The notes: generated by a model not told the origin, from the letters alone. DNA of 64,000 bases from Haloplanus sp. GDY1 (GCF_023703775.1 NZ_CP098517.1:43229-107228); one strand, 5' to 3'; positions 16,431-25,011 are shown, counted from the first letter of the stretch. Made by a program: numbers and translations.

Positions 16431-16558
16431 TGGAGACGCTTCGACTGGCGCGAGCCACCCACAAGCTCCTCGAACGTGGTGTCGAGGCACTCGAGAAAAT
16501 CGGGCGGGAACTGGAGCGATACAACGACCGACAGGAGCGCACCGACGGAGACAGCTGA
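16430..16558 (+). CDS. 42-residue helical protein coupled to the DUF6166-like gene
   Basis: The ATG overlaps the upstream TGA by one base. The product, starting METLRLARATHKLLERGVEAL, is a single amphipathic helix followed by an acidic tail ending TDGDS. It is too short for many gene finders, but the overlap and coding composition support it. The role is unknown; it may be a small partner of the upstream protein. Confidence 0.5.
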   Translation: METLRLARATHKLLERGVEALEKIGRELERYNDRQERTDGDS

Positions 16559-16602
16559 GGATGTGAGGACACTCTCCAGGTCGAATGGTAGTTCGTGAGA
16601 CG

Positions 16603-16637
16603 TTGTTTTTGCGCCCGAGAGAGGGGCGCAGGGCGCG
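16603..16637 (+). promoter_or_regulatory. T-tract/GC hairpin leader element (copy 8)
   Basis: TTGTTTTT is followed by GCGCCC, loop GAGAGAGGGGCGCA and GGGCGC. It lies 51 bases before the truncated gene at 16688 and is probably inherited from the intact version of that gene. Confidence 0.5.
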
Positions 16638-16687
16638 AGACGATGCAGTCGCACGTTGACGAGGCTTCCTGAAGTGAGGTGACTGAG

Positions 16688-16882
16688 ATGAAAGATCCAG
16701 AGTCCAGAACCATCTTCGCTGGCGTCGATGGACGTACCGACACCGAACTACTCGAGTGGTATCGAGAGCGCCATGGTGATGCAGACCCCGTGACTTTCGC
16801 CGAGGCGGTTCGTGATCTTCCGCAGGCCGTTGGCGGGTCAAGAGATTATAACGCATTACGGGGGAACCGCGGAGGGAGGTGA
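16688..16882 (+). pseudogene. Truncated 5' copy of the 19.7 kb gene
   Basis: The first 50 residues (MKDPESRTIFAGVDGRTDTE, then a WYRERHG segment and AVRDLPQAV) match residues 1-51 of the 385-residue protein encoded at 19722, and both have the same leader hairpin type. After LPQAV the similarity stops and the frame ends 15 residues later. The break coincides with the start of an HNH endonuclease gene, so the most likely cause is insertion of that gene or an associated deletion. The remnant could still be translated as a 64-residue peptide. Confidence 0.65.
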
Positions 16883-16889
16883 CGGAGCT

Positions 16890-17714
16890 TTGACCGACCA
16901 TATCTGTGACTACTGTGGCGAGTCGTTTGCGACCTCCAACGAGTTGGGTGGCCACGTAACCGCGGTCCATCGTCGCGACCAGATCGTAACGGACGCGGAC
17001 GTAATCCTCGATGATATTCAGCGTGTCGCAGACAAATTAGGAAAACCGCCGACAGCAAAGGAGATGAGTGAGCACGGGGAGTACTCTCAGCGCGTCTGTC
17101 AGAACAAATTTGGGAGCTGGAACGAAGCGCTTCGTGAGGCTGGCTACGCCCCAAACCGGAAATTCCGACTCACCGATCAGGACCTGTTGGATGAAATTGA
17201 CCGCCTTGCGGAGCAGCTCGGTCGCCCGCCATCGAGCGGGGAGATGGATCGGATTGGGGAGTATCACAGATGGACCTATGACCACCGGTTTGGCGGGTGG
17301 GAAGAGGCACTCACCGAAGCTGGCTTCTCACAACCACGGTCTTATCAAGAACGTTCAGAGATCCCGTACGGGCCAAATTGGCCGGAGCAACGGCGGCAAG
17401 CATTGGAACGTGATGACTTCCAGTGCCAAACGCCGTGGTGTGGGATTACCCAAGCGGATCATCAAGAGCAAGTTGGGAAGGACATCTCTGTCCACCATTT
17501 GGTCCCGCGGAAGTTCTTCGTCGGCCCCGATGGGCAGTTTGACCACGAACAGGCGAATCGAGTCTCGAATCTCGTGACGGTCTGTTCGAAGCATCATCTC
17601 TTCTGGGAAGCCGTCGCCCCGCAGCGATTAGATACGATTGTCGACGCCACACGGCCACCAGAGCGAGGGGGGCCGGAGGGTGTTGCTCTCCCCCTACGAG
17701 GGGATGAGGGGTAA
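16890..17714 (+). CDS. HNH endonuclease with C2H2 finger and homing-type repeats
   Basis: The 274-residue protein starts at a TTG preceded by GGAGG. It opens with a C2H2 zinc finger (CDYCGESF, then HVTAVH). Two copies of a homing-endonuclease-associated repeat follow, recognised by GKPPTAKEMSEHGEYS / FGSWNEALREAGY and GRPPSSGEMDRIGEYH / FGGWEEALTEAGF. The HNH nuclease is at the C-terminus: CQTPWC, VHHLVPRKFF, then CSKHHLFWE. Proteins of this build cut DNA at specific sites and can move by homing. It begins exactly where the neighbouring gene is truncated. A GTG further upstream would extend it into that remnant, which I consider less likely. Confidence 0.75.
   Translation: MTDHICDYCGESFATSNELGGHVTAVHRRDQIVTDADVILDDIQRVADKLGKPPTAKEMSEHGEYSQRVCQNKFGSWNEALREAGYAPNRKFRLTDQDLLDEIDRLAEQLGRPPSSGEMDRIGEYHRWTYDHRFGGWEEALTEAGFSQPRSYQERSEIPYGPNWPEQRRQALERDDFQCQTPWCGITQADHQEQVGKDISVHHLVPRKFFVGPDGQFDHEQANRVSNLVTVCSKHHLFWEAVAPQRLDTIVDATRPPERGGPEGVALPLRGDEG
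17681..17712 (+). promoter_or_regulatory. T-tract/GC hairpin leader element (copy 9)
   Basis: TGTTGCTCTC precedes CCCC, TACGAGGGGATGA and GGGG, ending 20 bases before the ATG at 17732. It lies inside the last codons of the HNH gene, so the same bases are both coding and leader. Confidence 0.45.
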
Positions 17715-17731
17715 CCTCCCTCGTGATTCAA

Positions 17732-17968
17732 ATGCGAGTGACGGACGAGTCCATCCCGACGCCCAATACAGACGATCTCACGAACAGAGAACGACTCCAC
17801 TGGCACCCCACCAGTGCCCTCACAATCGCCGAATCGGCGAAGACGAAAGCCCATCTCCGAAGGGCACTTGCTGCGTATCGGAACCTCCCACCGACACCAC
17901 TCGTCGAGTGTTCGCTCTGTGGGAAAGTCGGCCTGCCAGAACGGATCCAAGTCCACGACTGTCAGTAG
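17732..17968 (+). CDS. Small zinc-finger protein
   Basis: The 78-residue protein starts MRVTDESIPTPNTDD, has a helical middle (SAKTKAHLRRALAAYRNL) and ends with a C2HC-like site, CSLCGKVGLPERIQVHDC. The leader hairpin supports this ATG over a GTG three codons upstream. A DNA- or RNA-binding role is plausible but unshown. Downstream (17969-18089) is a short non-coding stretch with CAGCTCTGTTGAAACCC, which resembles haloarchaeal insertion-sequence ends but is not enough to call one. Confidence 0.5.
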   Translation: MRVTDESIPTPNTDDLTNRERLHWHPTSALTIAESAKTKAHLRRALAAYRNLPPTPLVECSLCGKVGLPERIQVHDCQ

Positions 17969-18089
17969 TCACACTGCAGGATGATTGTTTTTATCCGACG
18001 GTGTGAAACGCTATCAGGTCAGGAGAAAACAGCTCTGTTGAAACCCTCAGTTGCTGTTAGATCGTAGAGCCCTGCTGCATACAGGGCGC

Positions 18090-18287
18090 TTATGCACCAG
18101 ACCCGAAGGCTGTCTTCCCTTCTCGATAATAAACGAACCAATATGCAACGGGCCAACAGATAACGAGCGCTGCGATATTCAATGGGGCGGTCGAAATTAC
18201 GTCTGGTGGAAGAAAGAGTGAGCCAATACCAGCGAGAACAGCGAAGACAGCAACTGCAACGATTACGAGCCTAACCCAATCCTTCAT
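18090..18287 (-). CDS. Small two-helix membrane protein
   Basis: The 65-residue product starts MKDWVRLVIVAVAVFAVLAG and has a second hydrophobic helix, IAALVICWPVAYWFVYY, then a basic tail. It is the first of five tiny membrane proteins clustered within 1.4 kb. The role is unknown; small membrane proteins can act as toxins, as transporters' partners or in envelope stress. Confidence 0.5.
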   Translation of the reverse strand: MKDWVRLVIVAVAVFAVLAGIGSLFLPPDVISTAPLNIAALVICWPVAYWFVYYREGKTAFGSGA

Positions 18288-18440
18288 ACCGGAATCAATC
18301 TCGGATACTGTATAAGTCTTTTACAGACGACCTATTTCGGAGTGAATTCACGCTGCCCCACGTGCTGCACACATTCTCTGTATCTCGCATGGCGCTATGC
18401 CAGCAATAAAGGGTTTCAACAGAGCCGAGAAAACGTATCG

Positions 18441-18656
18441 ATGGGAGTCGCCGACAGGATTATTTCAGCAACCATTCATACTCTGGATATGGTATCCCGT
18501 GAAAATCAAGTCATCCTCGGATTCGGACTGTTGGCCCTCGTCCTCCTCTATCTCGTTGCAACACTCACGACGCTCCCGACGTGGGTTAGTATTGCGGTCG
18601 TCATCGTCGTCGGTGTCATCGTCCCTCAAGTAATCAATAATGCTCAGGGAGAATAG
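18441..18656 (+). CDS. Small membrane protein
   Basis: The 71-residue product starts MGVADRIISATIHTLDMV and has two hydrophobic helices, VILGFGLLALVLLYLVATL and VSIAVVIVVGVIVPQVI. Its stop codon is directly abutted by the ATG of the next gene, so the pair is one operon. I do not recognise the family. Confidence 0.5.
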   Translation: MGVADRIISATIHTLDMVSRENQVILGFGLLALVLLYLVATLTTLPTWVSIAVVIVVGVIVPQVINNAQGE

Positions 18657-18860
18657 ATGAGCCTCTTGGCAGCGTATAATGGCCTGCTTGTTCGCATGGC
18701 TCTGTACCTCCTCGTGTTTTGGCCGACCGTCGGGTACTACGTGTATTCTGATTCAGAGAAACGAGGATTCTCGAGTCCGCGATTCCGTGGTGTCGTCTTA
18801 GGGTTTTTGGGCATCCCTGGATTGCTCATCCACTTGTATATCACTCAACGACAGGACTGA
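18657..18860 (+). CDS. Small membrane protein, second in operon
   Basis: The 67-residue product starts MSLLAAYNGLLVRMALYLLV. It has a first hydrophobic segment, then a soluble loop SDSEKRGFSSPRFRG, then a second helix LGFLGIPGLLIHLYI. Zero-base spacing to the upstream membrane gene suggests a two-component membrane complex. Function is unknown. Confidence 0.5.
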   Translation: MSLLAAYNGLLVRMALYLLVFWPTVGYYVYSDSEKRGFSSPRFRGVVLGFLGIPGLLIHLYITQRQD

Positions 18861-18903
18861 TTTCTCTCGTTACGTTCTGCCCAGCTCAATGAAAGTAGGA
18901 GAC

Positions 18904-19095
18904 TCACAGTCCATCCTTGGAGTATCGCCACCGTAGGAATAGATACACGACATCGAAGGCACCTCCTCCAAAGAGTCCACGTGCCAACGCCTCGCGGGAG
19001 TGGCCATTCAGTAAAAATACTTCCGTCGTCACCGAGATTACGACCCAAACAGCGATCAAAATCGCTCCAATAGTCCACGGACTCTCTAAATCCAT
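18904..19095 (-). CDS. Small membrane protein
   Basis: The 63-residue product starts MDLESPWTIGAILIAVWVVI and has a second segment, FGGGAFDVVYLFLRWRY. I chose the internal ATG because it gives a typical short N-terminus before the first helix. It converges with the preceding membrane operon. The role is unknown. Confidence 0.45.
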   Translation of the reverse strand: MDLESPWTIGAILIAVWVVISVTTEVFLLNGHSREALARGLFGGGAFDVVYLFLRWRYSKDGL

Positions 19096-19271
19096 ACTTA
19101 CCACTACAATCCCGTCTACGGCTGCTTGTAGCAATATTAGTCACAAGCACGAGCTACATTTCATCTAAATTACCACAGCATAGGTGATCTGTAACGAACA
19201 TAGTACCGTCCCTGCTCAATGAGGTGGTGCCAAACGTATGAACCACACAACACTCCCAGAATACCCGCCCA

Positions 19272-19493
19272 TTAGTTTCGTTTCGCTTTCCGATAGCCGG
19301 GGAGCATCACAATAAACAGGAACACACCGATGAGAAGCCACCAGAACGGGTTTGTCGCCATTTCAGTCACCAACTCAAAGGGGCCTTCTCCTTGTGAAAG
19401 CGAATAGACAATTCCGACGATAACCACACTTAGTATGAGCATCGAGCCGAGATAAAGCGCATCTCTGAGATAAGCGAGAACCTCCATATCCAC
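19272..19493 (-). CDS. Small membrane protein
   Basis: The 73-residue product starts MDMEVLAYLRDALYLGSMLI and has two hydrophobic helices, ILSVVIVGIVYSL and WWLLIGVFLFIVML, ending in the basic tail GYRKAKRN. It closes the cluster of small membrane genes. The following 19494-19654 stretch holds no gene that I can see. Confidence 0.45.
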   Translation of the reverse strand: MDMEVLAYLRDALYLGSMLILSVVIVGIVYSLSQGEGPFELVTEMATNPFWWLLIGVFLFIVMLPGYRKAKRN

Positions 19494-19654
19494 TGTAAGG
19501 TCGCCTATTCTGTTATAATTTTGTGTGTATTTGTTCTAATGATTTCACTGTTCAATCTACTTGTGGCTCAGGCGTTCTAATGCTTGCTGATGGAGATATG
19601 AATCCACAGTGACTTGCAGTGCTGATCGAAACATCAGGAGGTCAGTGACGTAGT

Positions 19655-19686
19655 GTCTATTTTGCGCCTGCGATGGGTGCAGGCGC
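19655..19686 (+). promoter_or_regulatory. T-tract/GC hairpin leader element (copy 10)
   Basis: TCTATTTT precedes a perfect 8-bp stem, GCGCCTGC / GCAGGCGC, with loop GATGGGT. Compared with the copies at 10396 and 12855, one G-C pair is replaced by T-A on both sides, so pairing is kept. Confidence 0.65.
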
Positions 19687-19721
19687 GGTTCGGAACGCAT
19701 TGCGCCTGTGGGATGGAATCC

Positions 19722-20879
19722 ATGAAAGACCCAGAGACAGCTACGGTCTTCGCAGGCCTCGATGGGCGAACCGACACCGAACTACCCGACTGGTACGCCG
19801 AGCAACACGGTGGTCCCGAACCGATTAGCTTCAGTGCGGCGATTCGAGAGCTTCCCCAGGCAGTCGACACAGCAGTCGCTTATCGCAATCCGTACACCGA
19901 CGAGTGGGTCGAAACGGAGCGTTTCAACGCAATCGTCGAGCCGTCGCGGTTGCAAGCAGAAGCGGACGGTGACACTGAGGCGGAGTCACTATTTCACATC
20001 CCGACTGACTCGTACTCGATCATCAACCCGGTCGACGTCTACGGGCCGCTGGAGGAGGTCCTCCGCGAGGAGACCATCGACGGGACGTCGTTGGGCGAGG
20101 TGATGTTCGGCGAGATTCGGCGCTACCGGGGCGGTGGCGAGGTCCATATGGACATCATGTTCGACGGCCTCGAGGTGCGCCTTCCCGGTCGGTCGGACCC
20201 GATCACGATGGGCGTCACGTCGGGCTACGACTTCTTCGGCGAGCACGCCGTCTACGTGGAGGGGTTCGCCCAGGATGGCTACTGCTCGAACACGATGCGC
20301 TCGCTCACCGACAAGGAGGTCATCAAACACGTCGGCGACGTGCGGAACTTCCGCACCTGGTGGGAGGAACTCCTCGCACAGGTCGAACTCGTCGCCGACG
20401 ATCTCTTCGAGTTCATCCGGGACGCCCAGGACATCGAGCTCGACTTCTCTGAGCTCCCGTTCACCGTCACGGAGTTCTACACCCTGCTGGGGTTCCCGGA
20501 CTACCTAGCCGAGCGTGCCGCCGGCGATGCAGAAGCCAATGCGGCGTCCCCCTTCGAAATCGATATGTGGACGCTGCATTCCGGCGCGACGTACGCTCTC
20601 ACCCACTTCTTCCAGGGGAAAGAGGGGGCATCCCTCGATCAATACGTTCGGATCGCCAACGACATTCTGTTCAACCCGGAAGGTACAATCGAGCGCGTCG
20701 AGCAGGCGTACGAGCAGCAGCTAGAGGCGGACGGTGACGACGGGTCACAGGCGTCGCTGGCCGGCGAACGAGCGCTGGCGAGCATCGAGCGCGTCAGCGA
20801 CGACCTGCAGGAGAAAGTCGAGCAGTTCGAAGAACGCGAGGACGCGCTGCGCGAGCGGTTCCAAGAGGCGATGGGCTAA
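19722..20879 (+). CDS. Haloarchaeal plasmid protein with C-terminal coiled coil
   Basis: The 385-residue protein starts MKDPETATVFAGLDGRTDTE, the same opening as the truncated copy at 16688. A beta-rich centre contains GGGEVHMDIMFDGLEVRLPG and GVTSGYDFFGEHAVYVEGFA. The last 60 residues are a charged coiled coil (RVSDDLQEKVEQFEEREDAL). It may be a plasmid or virus-like structural or regulatory protein, but I recognise no domain. An alternative ATG three codons upstream exists; the homologous remnant argues for the one chosen. Confidence 0.65.
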   Translation: MKDPETATVFAGLDGRTDTELPDWYAEQHGGPEPISFSAAIRELPQAVDTAVAYRNPYTDEWVETERFNAIVEPSRLQAEADGDTEAESLFHIPTDSYSIINPVDVYGPLEEVLREETIDGTSLGEVMFGEIRRYRGGGEVHMDIMFDGLEVRLPGRSDPITMGVTSGYDFFGEHAVYVEGFAQDGYCSNTMRSLTDKEVIKHVGDVRNFRTWWEELLAQVELVADDLFEFIRDAQDIELDFSELPFTVTEFYTLLGFPDYLAERAAGDAEANAASPFEIDMWTLHSGATYALTHFFQGKEGASLDQYVRIANDILFNPEGTIERVEQAYEQQLEADGDDGSQASLAGERALASIERVSDDLQEKVEQFEEREDALRERFQEAMG

Positions 20880-20976
20880 GAGCAGTCGGAGAGAAAATTC
20901 GCCAAGCGTGCTTCCATTCTAGCGGCTGGAATCCACTGCTGACAGTATTAAGTGAGTAGGGGCGTACCCAGAGACC

Positions 20977-21288
20977 ATGTCTATTGAGCATAATCCGACT
21001 CTCGACGCGCGCGAGCCACAGCAGGGGGATATAGAGACTTTTGAAGAGTTGGAGCGTGGTGACTCGGTCAAATTCTTTGAATGGCCCGTCGAGCCGTTGA
21101 CCGTGATCGGCTGGGAAGAAGACGATAATGTCGGGAAGCGGGTACGAGTTGAAGCAGAAGGCGGCGAGTCGTTTCTCTACCAGGTAGACGGCCACCTCTG
21201 GCATTACGTCCCTGAGGACGAGTTCGCCGGCGAGAATAACCCATACCCTGTTCAGAACCTCGTTTTGCTCGAATCCTCGGAAGCCTGA
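20977..21288 (+). CDS. Small unknown haloarchaeal protein
   Basis: The 103-residue acidic protein starts MSIEHNPTLDAREPQQGD. A beta-rich stretch (DSVKFFEWPVEPLTVIGW, then FLYQVDGHLWHYV) resembles a small barrel. There are no metal sites or hydrophobic helices. It lies between the coiled-coil gene and a 73-residue ORF on the same strand. I do not recognise it. Confidence 0.5.
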   Translation: MSIEHNPTLDAREPQQGDIETFEELERGDSVKFFEWPVEPLTVIGWEEDDNVGKRVRVEAEGGESFLYQVDGHLWHYVPEDEFAGENNPYPVQNLVLLESSEA

Positions 21289-21427
21289 TTGGGCTTCGAG
21301 ACAGCTCGAATCCTGTCGTGAAGGCCTCTATTTTGATGGTCTCATTCGCAGTGGGTGCACCTTCCCAAGATCTACTGCTTCAATTCTCTGCTGTTGCTCG
21401 TGCCCTCGATAGGTGGAGGCATCCGTT

Positions 21428-21649
21428 ATGGGTACTTCTACAGACGACTCAGAGGCGTCAGACGAATTTCCGCCTGAAAAGCGGCTTGAGGCACCGAACA
21501 CGCGCCTGATCAAGGCAGGGATCGCGACGATTCCGGATATGGAAACCCTCCAGGAGTGCGTTGCCTACGAGAACGCCCACCAGAATCGAACGCAAATTCT
21601 GCGCCGGCTCAAGTGGAAGGCTGAAGAGCTGCGTGAGAACGAAGAGTAA
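21428..21649 (+). CDS. Small helical protein
   Basis: The 73-residue protein starts MGTSTDDSEASDEFPPEK. After an acidic disordered start it has NTRLIKAGIATIP, then METLQECVAYENAHQ and RRLKWKAEELRENEE, a helical pattern compatible with a small DNA-binding or antitoxin protein. Inverted repeat copy 2 starts 10 bases after its stop. Function is unknown. Confidence 0.5.
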   Translation: MGTSTDDSEASDEFPPEKRLEAPNTRLIKAGIATIPDMETLQECVAYENAHQNRTQILRRLKWKAEELRENEE

Positions 21650-21658
21650 GTTCTGTTC

Positions 21659-21700
21659 TTAACCAACACATTCCGCGTGGGTTTCCTGATTGTTGGTTAA
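21659..21700. repeat. TTAACCAAC inverted repeat, copy 2
   Basis: TTAACCAACA (21659-21668) and TGTTGGTTAA (21691-21700) are a perfect 10-bp inverted repeat with a 22-base spacer. It lies between the 73-residue ORF and the sensor kinase, whose start is 162 bases downstream. Confidence 0.75.
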
Positions 21701-21861
21701 TTCGCTGTACCAGCACTGTTGGGGCATTATTAGTTAGGCGTCAATTCTGGGAAGGAACCGGCAGAAGGGATGCCTACCGGCCGGAAGATGGTCAGACATC
21801 CCTCTGTTGGACCACTCTTCCAAACCGTTATTTAACAGCCCGAGAACAACCTTTTATCTGG

Positions 21862-23622
21862 ATGATGGATTCCCTCCTTTTAGGCCACGTCATAATTTTC
21901 GCACTATCTGCGATTGCCTGCGTGGCGACTATTCCACAAGCACGGAAGATACAGCATCCGGAGACACGTGAAGGACTGATCGTCTTCCTCGGTTCCGTTG
22001 CTCTGTGGTCTGGGGGGTACATTGGCTACCTTCTTGCACCGACACGGGTGGGGAAACTCGCTTTCTATATATTTGGCTTCATCTTTGCGTTCGTCGCTGT
22101 TGGGGCCTGGCTCTACTTTTGTGCTGCATATACCGGTCGGCCACCTCGACACGCCCCATTCCGAAACCTCATACTCGGGACATTCCTCTTTTTCACCGCT
22201 CTCAAAGTCACGAATCCACTACACAATCTCTACTTTACGACGGAATGGGTCACAGAACCATTCCCGCACCTCGTGATCCATCACGAACTGCTCTACTGGA
22301 TCGTCTTGGGACTATCATATGCCGCCATCGCTGTCGGATTCTTCGTACTGATGGAGCGGTTCCATCATACTGGCAGTGACAGCCGTCCGCTCGTCGTGCT
22401 CGTTGGACTCTCAGGCCTCCCAGCTGTTGCAACGATTATCGGCGGTCAGGTCGACTGGCTGCTCCCATTAATGTATGAGCCACCTGGCGTCGCCCTCTTC
22501 GCCGTTGGAACGCTCTTCTTCTACAGACAGCGGTTTGAGGCAATCCGATTAACCGGAGAGTCAGATAAACCCGCAATCTTCCTCGACCAAGAAACCCGAA
22601 TCCAGGATTATAATCAAGCGGCTCGCAAGCTCTTTCCAGCCCTTGAGGATTCGTTTGGCGAACCGCTTGAAGCTGTGAATACAGCACTCGCGGATCATCT
22701 CACCAAGCAAGATATCCTGGCAATAACGCAGGATGGTGATACCCGGTATTACGATGTGTCGAGCACACCTTTCTTAGCAGGTGAGGTAACGACCGGGCAA
22801 CTAGTGACGGTTACCGACGTAACTGAACGCGAGTCATACCGACAGCGGCTCGAAGAGAAAACCGAACAACTCGAGGCTCTAAATCGCGTGGTTCGGCACG
22901 ATATCCGGAACGATATGACCGTGATTCTCGGATGGGCCGAGATCCTCAAAGACCATATCGATGAAGATGGGGAAGACGCTCTGGACCGAGTGTTACAGAA
23001 GTCCCGGCACGTAATTCAGTTCACAGAGGTCGCACGTGAGTTCGTTGAATCGCTCTCGGAAGAAGGAACAGCTGAATTAGAAGAAATCCACCTTCAGCCA
23101 CTTCTTGACGCTGAGCTCGCTGCAGTACGTGATTCGTTCCCGAACGCGCAGTTTCACGTATCGGGTGAACTCTGCGACGTATCGGTACAGGCAAACGAGA
23201 TGCTCTCTTCGGTTTTCCGGAACATCCTCGAGAATGCGGTCCGACACAACGACAAAGAGACCCCTGAGATCACCGTCTCCTGTGAAGAGAACTCAGAGAC
23301 TATCCGGTACCGGATTGCAGATAATGGACCTGGCATCCCTGACCAACAGAAAGAACAAATCTTCGGGAAAGGGGAGAAAGGATTGGACAGTCCAGGATCG
23401 GGGATTGGTCTATATCTCGTCCATCTCCTGACTGACCAATTCGGTGGTGACGTGTGGGTCGAGGACAACGACCCAACTGGTTCAGTCTTTGTCGTCGAAC
23501 TACCTATTATAAACCGTCGAATAAGACGTCTTAGTACTGAATTTCAGTATAACCTAGTCGGCGGCCCTCGCTTCCAAAAAGTGGAGGTGGCTGCCATCCG
23601 GCTCGCGAGAATCGCCCCTTGA
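21862..23622 (+). CDS. Membrane sensor histidine kinase
   Basis: The 586-residue protein has about seven hydrophobic helices in residues 1-215 (the 7TM histidine-kinase N-terminal type). A PAS-like segment (AIFLDQETRIQDYNQAARKL) follows, then a HisKA helix with the phospho-accepting His346 in VVRHDIRNDM. The HATPase domain has the N box in NILENAVRHND, ADNGPGIP and the glycine-rich GSGIGLYLV. It probably phosphorylates a response regulator encoded elsewhere, as none is adjacent. About 37 residues after the ATPase domain (INRRIRRLSTEF onward) are unusual and may be read-through into former non-coding DNA. GC is lower than in the backbone genes. Confidence 0.88.
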   Translation: MMDSLLLGHVIIFALSAIACVATIPQARKIQHPETREGLIVFLGSVALWSGGYIGYLLAPTRVGKLAFYIFGFIFAFVAVGAWLYFCAAYTGRPPRHAPFRNLILGTFLFFTALKVTNPLHNLYFTTEWVTEPFPHLVIHHELLYWIVLGLSYAAIAVGFFVLMERFHHTGSDSRPLVVLVGLSGLPAVATIIGGQVDWLLPLMYEPPGVALFAVGTLFFYRQRFEAIRLTGESDKPAIFLDQETRIQDYNQAARKLFPALEDSFGEPLEAVNTALADHLTKQDILAITQDGDTRYYDVSSTPFLAGEVTTGQLVTVTDVTERESYRQRLEEKTEQLEALNRVVRHDIRNDMTVILGWAEILKDHIDEDGEDALDRVLQKSRHVIQFTEVAREFVESLSEEGTAELEEIHLQPLLDAELAAVRDSFPNAQFHVSGELCDVSVQANEMLSSVFRNILENAVRHNDKETPEITVSCEENSETIRYRIADNGPGIPDQQKEQIFGKGEKGLDSPGSGIGLYLVHLLTDQFGGDVWVEDNDPTGSVFVVELPIINRRIRRLSTEFQYNLVGGPRFQKVEVAAIRLARIAP

Positions 23623-23715
23623 GTCGCCGTTCCGATCAATATCCGGAATGAGTGAGTGCGGACATTCAAATACCGAGTCGGGACCAAACTGAGTGACTCA
23701 ATCCTCTCAGAAATC

Positions 23716-24933
23716 ATGGGCAAGAAGCTGTACTCAGACGATGAACTCCTCAATCGGCTCCAGAAGTTCGCTGAGGAACTCGGTCGTCCCCCGTCGCAGA
23801 GTGAGATGGACGATTCGGGGCCTCATGCTTCGAAGACGTACGGGAATCGGTTCGAGTCGTGGAATAACGCACTCGAGGCAGCCGGACTTCAAACCGGAAC
23901 GAACGATCCAAACGGACGACCACTGACCCCCGAAGAGGACCTCCTTACTGATCTCAAATCGGTTGCCGACATCGTAGGGGGAACTCCGTCAGAGCGAGAA
24001 TACAGTACTCACGGCGAGTATTCGGTAAAGACATACTGCAAGCGATTTGGAGGGTGGAATTCAGCACTACGAGCGGCCGGTTTTGAACCGAACGTCGAAA
24101 TGAACCTCTCCGAAGAGACACTCATTACTGCCTTACAGGGGTTCGCTGAAAATCTAGGTCGGTCGCCCACAACAGATGAGATGGACCGGAGTGGCCCCTA
24201 CACCTCGGATTCGTACAAGCGAGCGTTTGGAACCTGGAATCGTACTCTTCGACAGGCTGGGTTGGAAGTCCACTCCGTGTGGAATGTTAGCGAAGATGAT
24301 CTGATATCGGAACTCAACAGTCTCGCCGAAGATCTAGGTCATGTCCCTCGGAAGGATGAGATGCGGAATCAAGGGAATTGGAGTGCAGCAGTCTATCAGG
24401 AACAATTCGGTTCGTGGAATGAAGCTCTCCGAGCTGCCGGCTTCGAGCCGAATGAGCGGTGGCGAATCCCACGGGAGGAGTTATTAGCCGAATTGCGGGC
24501 TGTTACGGATGATCTGGGCCATCCACCGACAACGACGGAAATGAACGAACACGGGAATTTCACCATCAACCCTTATCAGCGTGAATTCGGAACGTGGCGA
24601 ACAGCCCTTCAATCGGCCGACCCGGACTATCTAGAAAACTACCGTCAGTCAGATACTGAGACAGTTCCGTTTGGCTCGAACTGGCCACAGATTCGTGAGG
24701 AGATCATCACCCGTGACAACGAGTCCTGCCTGCGCTGCGGTATGGACCGCGAAGCTCACCGCGAGAAGTTCGGACGTGATCTCCCGGTTCACCACCGGAT
24801 TCCTCGACGCCGGTTCTACAACGACCCAGACCAGTCGGTCGACGATGCAGATGTGCCGTGTAACCTGCTGACTCTCTGTATCCCGTGCCATCGCCGCCTC
24901 GAACGGCTGCCAGTCCAACCAGTAGTTGACTAA
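23716..24933 (+). CDS. HNH endonuclease with five homing-type repeats
   Basis: The 405-residue protein starts MGKKLYSDDELLNRLQKF. It contains five tandem repeats of about 54 residues, each with an LG-x-x-P-x-x-x-EM core and an FG-x-W-N-x-A-L-x-x-AG end (GRPPSQSEM, GGTPSEREY, GRSPTTDEM, GHVPRKDEM and GHPPTTTEM). The C-terminal HNH is CLRCG, VHHRIPRRRF and CIPCHRRLE. The repeats are the homing-endonuclease-associated kind, likely DNA-reading modules. It has no N-terminal zinc finger, unlike its 16.9 kb relative. It may be a free-standing homing gene or a domesticated nuclease. Confidence 0.78.
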   Translation: MGKKLYSDDELLNRLQKFAEELGRPPSQSEMDDSGPHASKTYGNRFESWNNALEAAGLQTGTNDPNGRPLTPEEDLLTDLKSVADIVGGTPSEREYSTHGEYSVKTYCKRFGGWNSALRAAGFEPNVEMNLSEETLITALQGFAENLGRSPTTDEMDRSGPYTSDSYKRAFGTWNRTLRQAGLEVHSVWNVSEDDLISELNSLAEDLGHVPRKDEMRNQGNWSAAVYQEQFGSWNEALRAAGFEPNERWRIPREELLAELRAVTDDLGHPPTTTEMNEHGNFTINPYQREFGTWRTALQSADPDYLENYRQSDTETVPFGSNWPQIREEIITRDNESCLRCGMDREAHREKFGRDLPVHHRIPRRRFYNDPDQSVDDADVPCNLLTLCIPCHRRLERLPVQPVVD

Positions 24934-25011
24934 CAAGCGAGGTTCCACGTTCAGCACATAGAAATCGCCGGCGAGCAGAGCGTCTACCTCTCGTCGGCGT
25001 GATTTCGCGAC

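Noticed and set aside
18001..18050. Insertion-sequence end near CAGCTCTGTTGAAACCC
   Set aside because: It resembles haloarchaeal insertion-sequence ends, but no partner end, target duplication or transposase was found.
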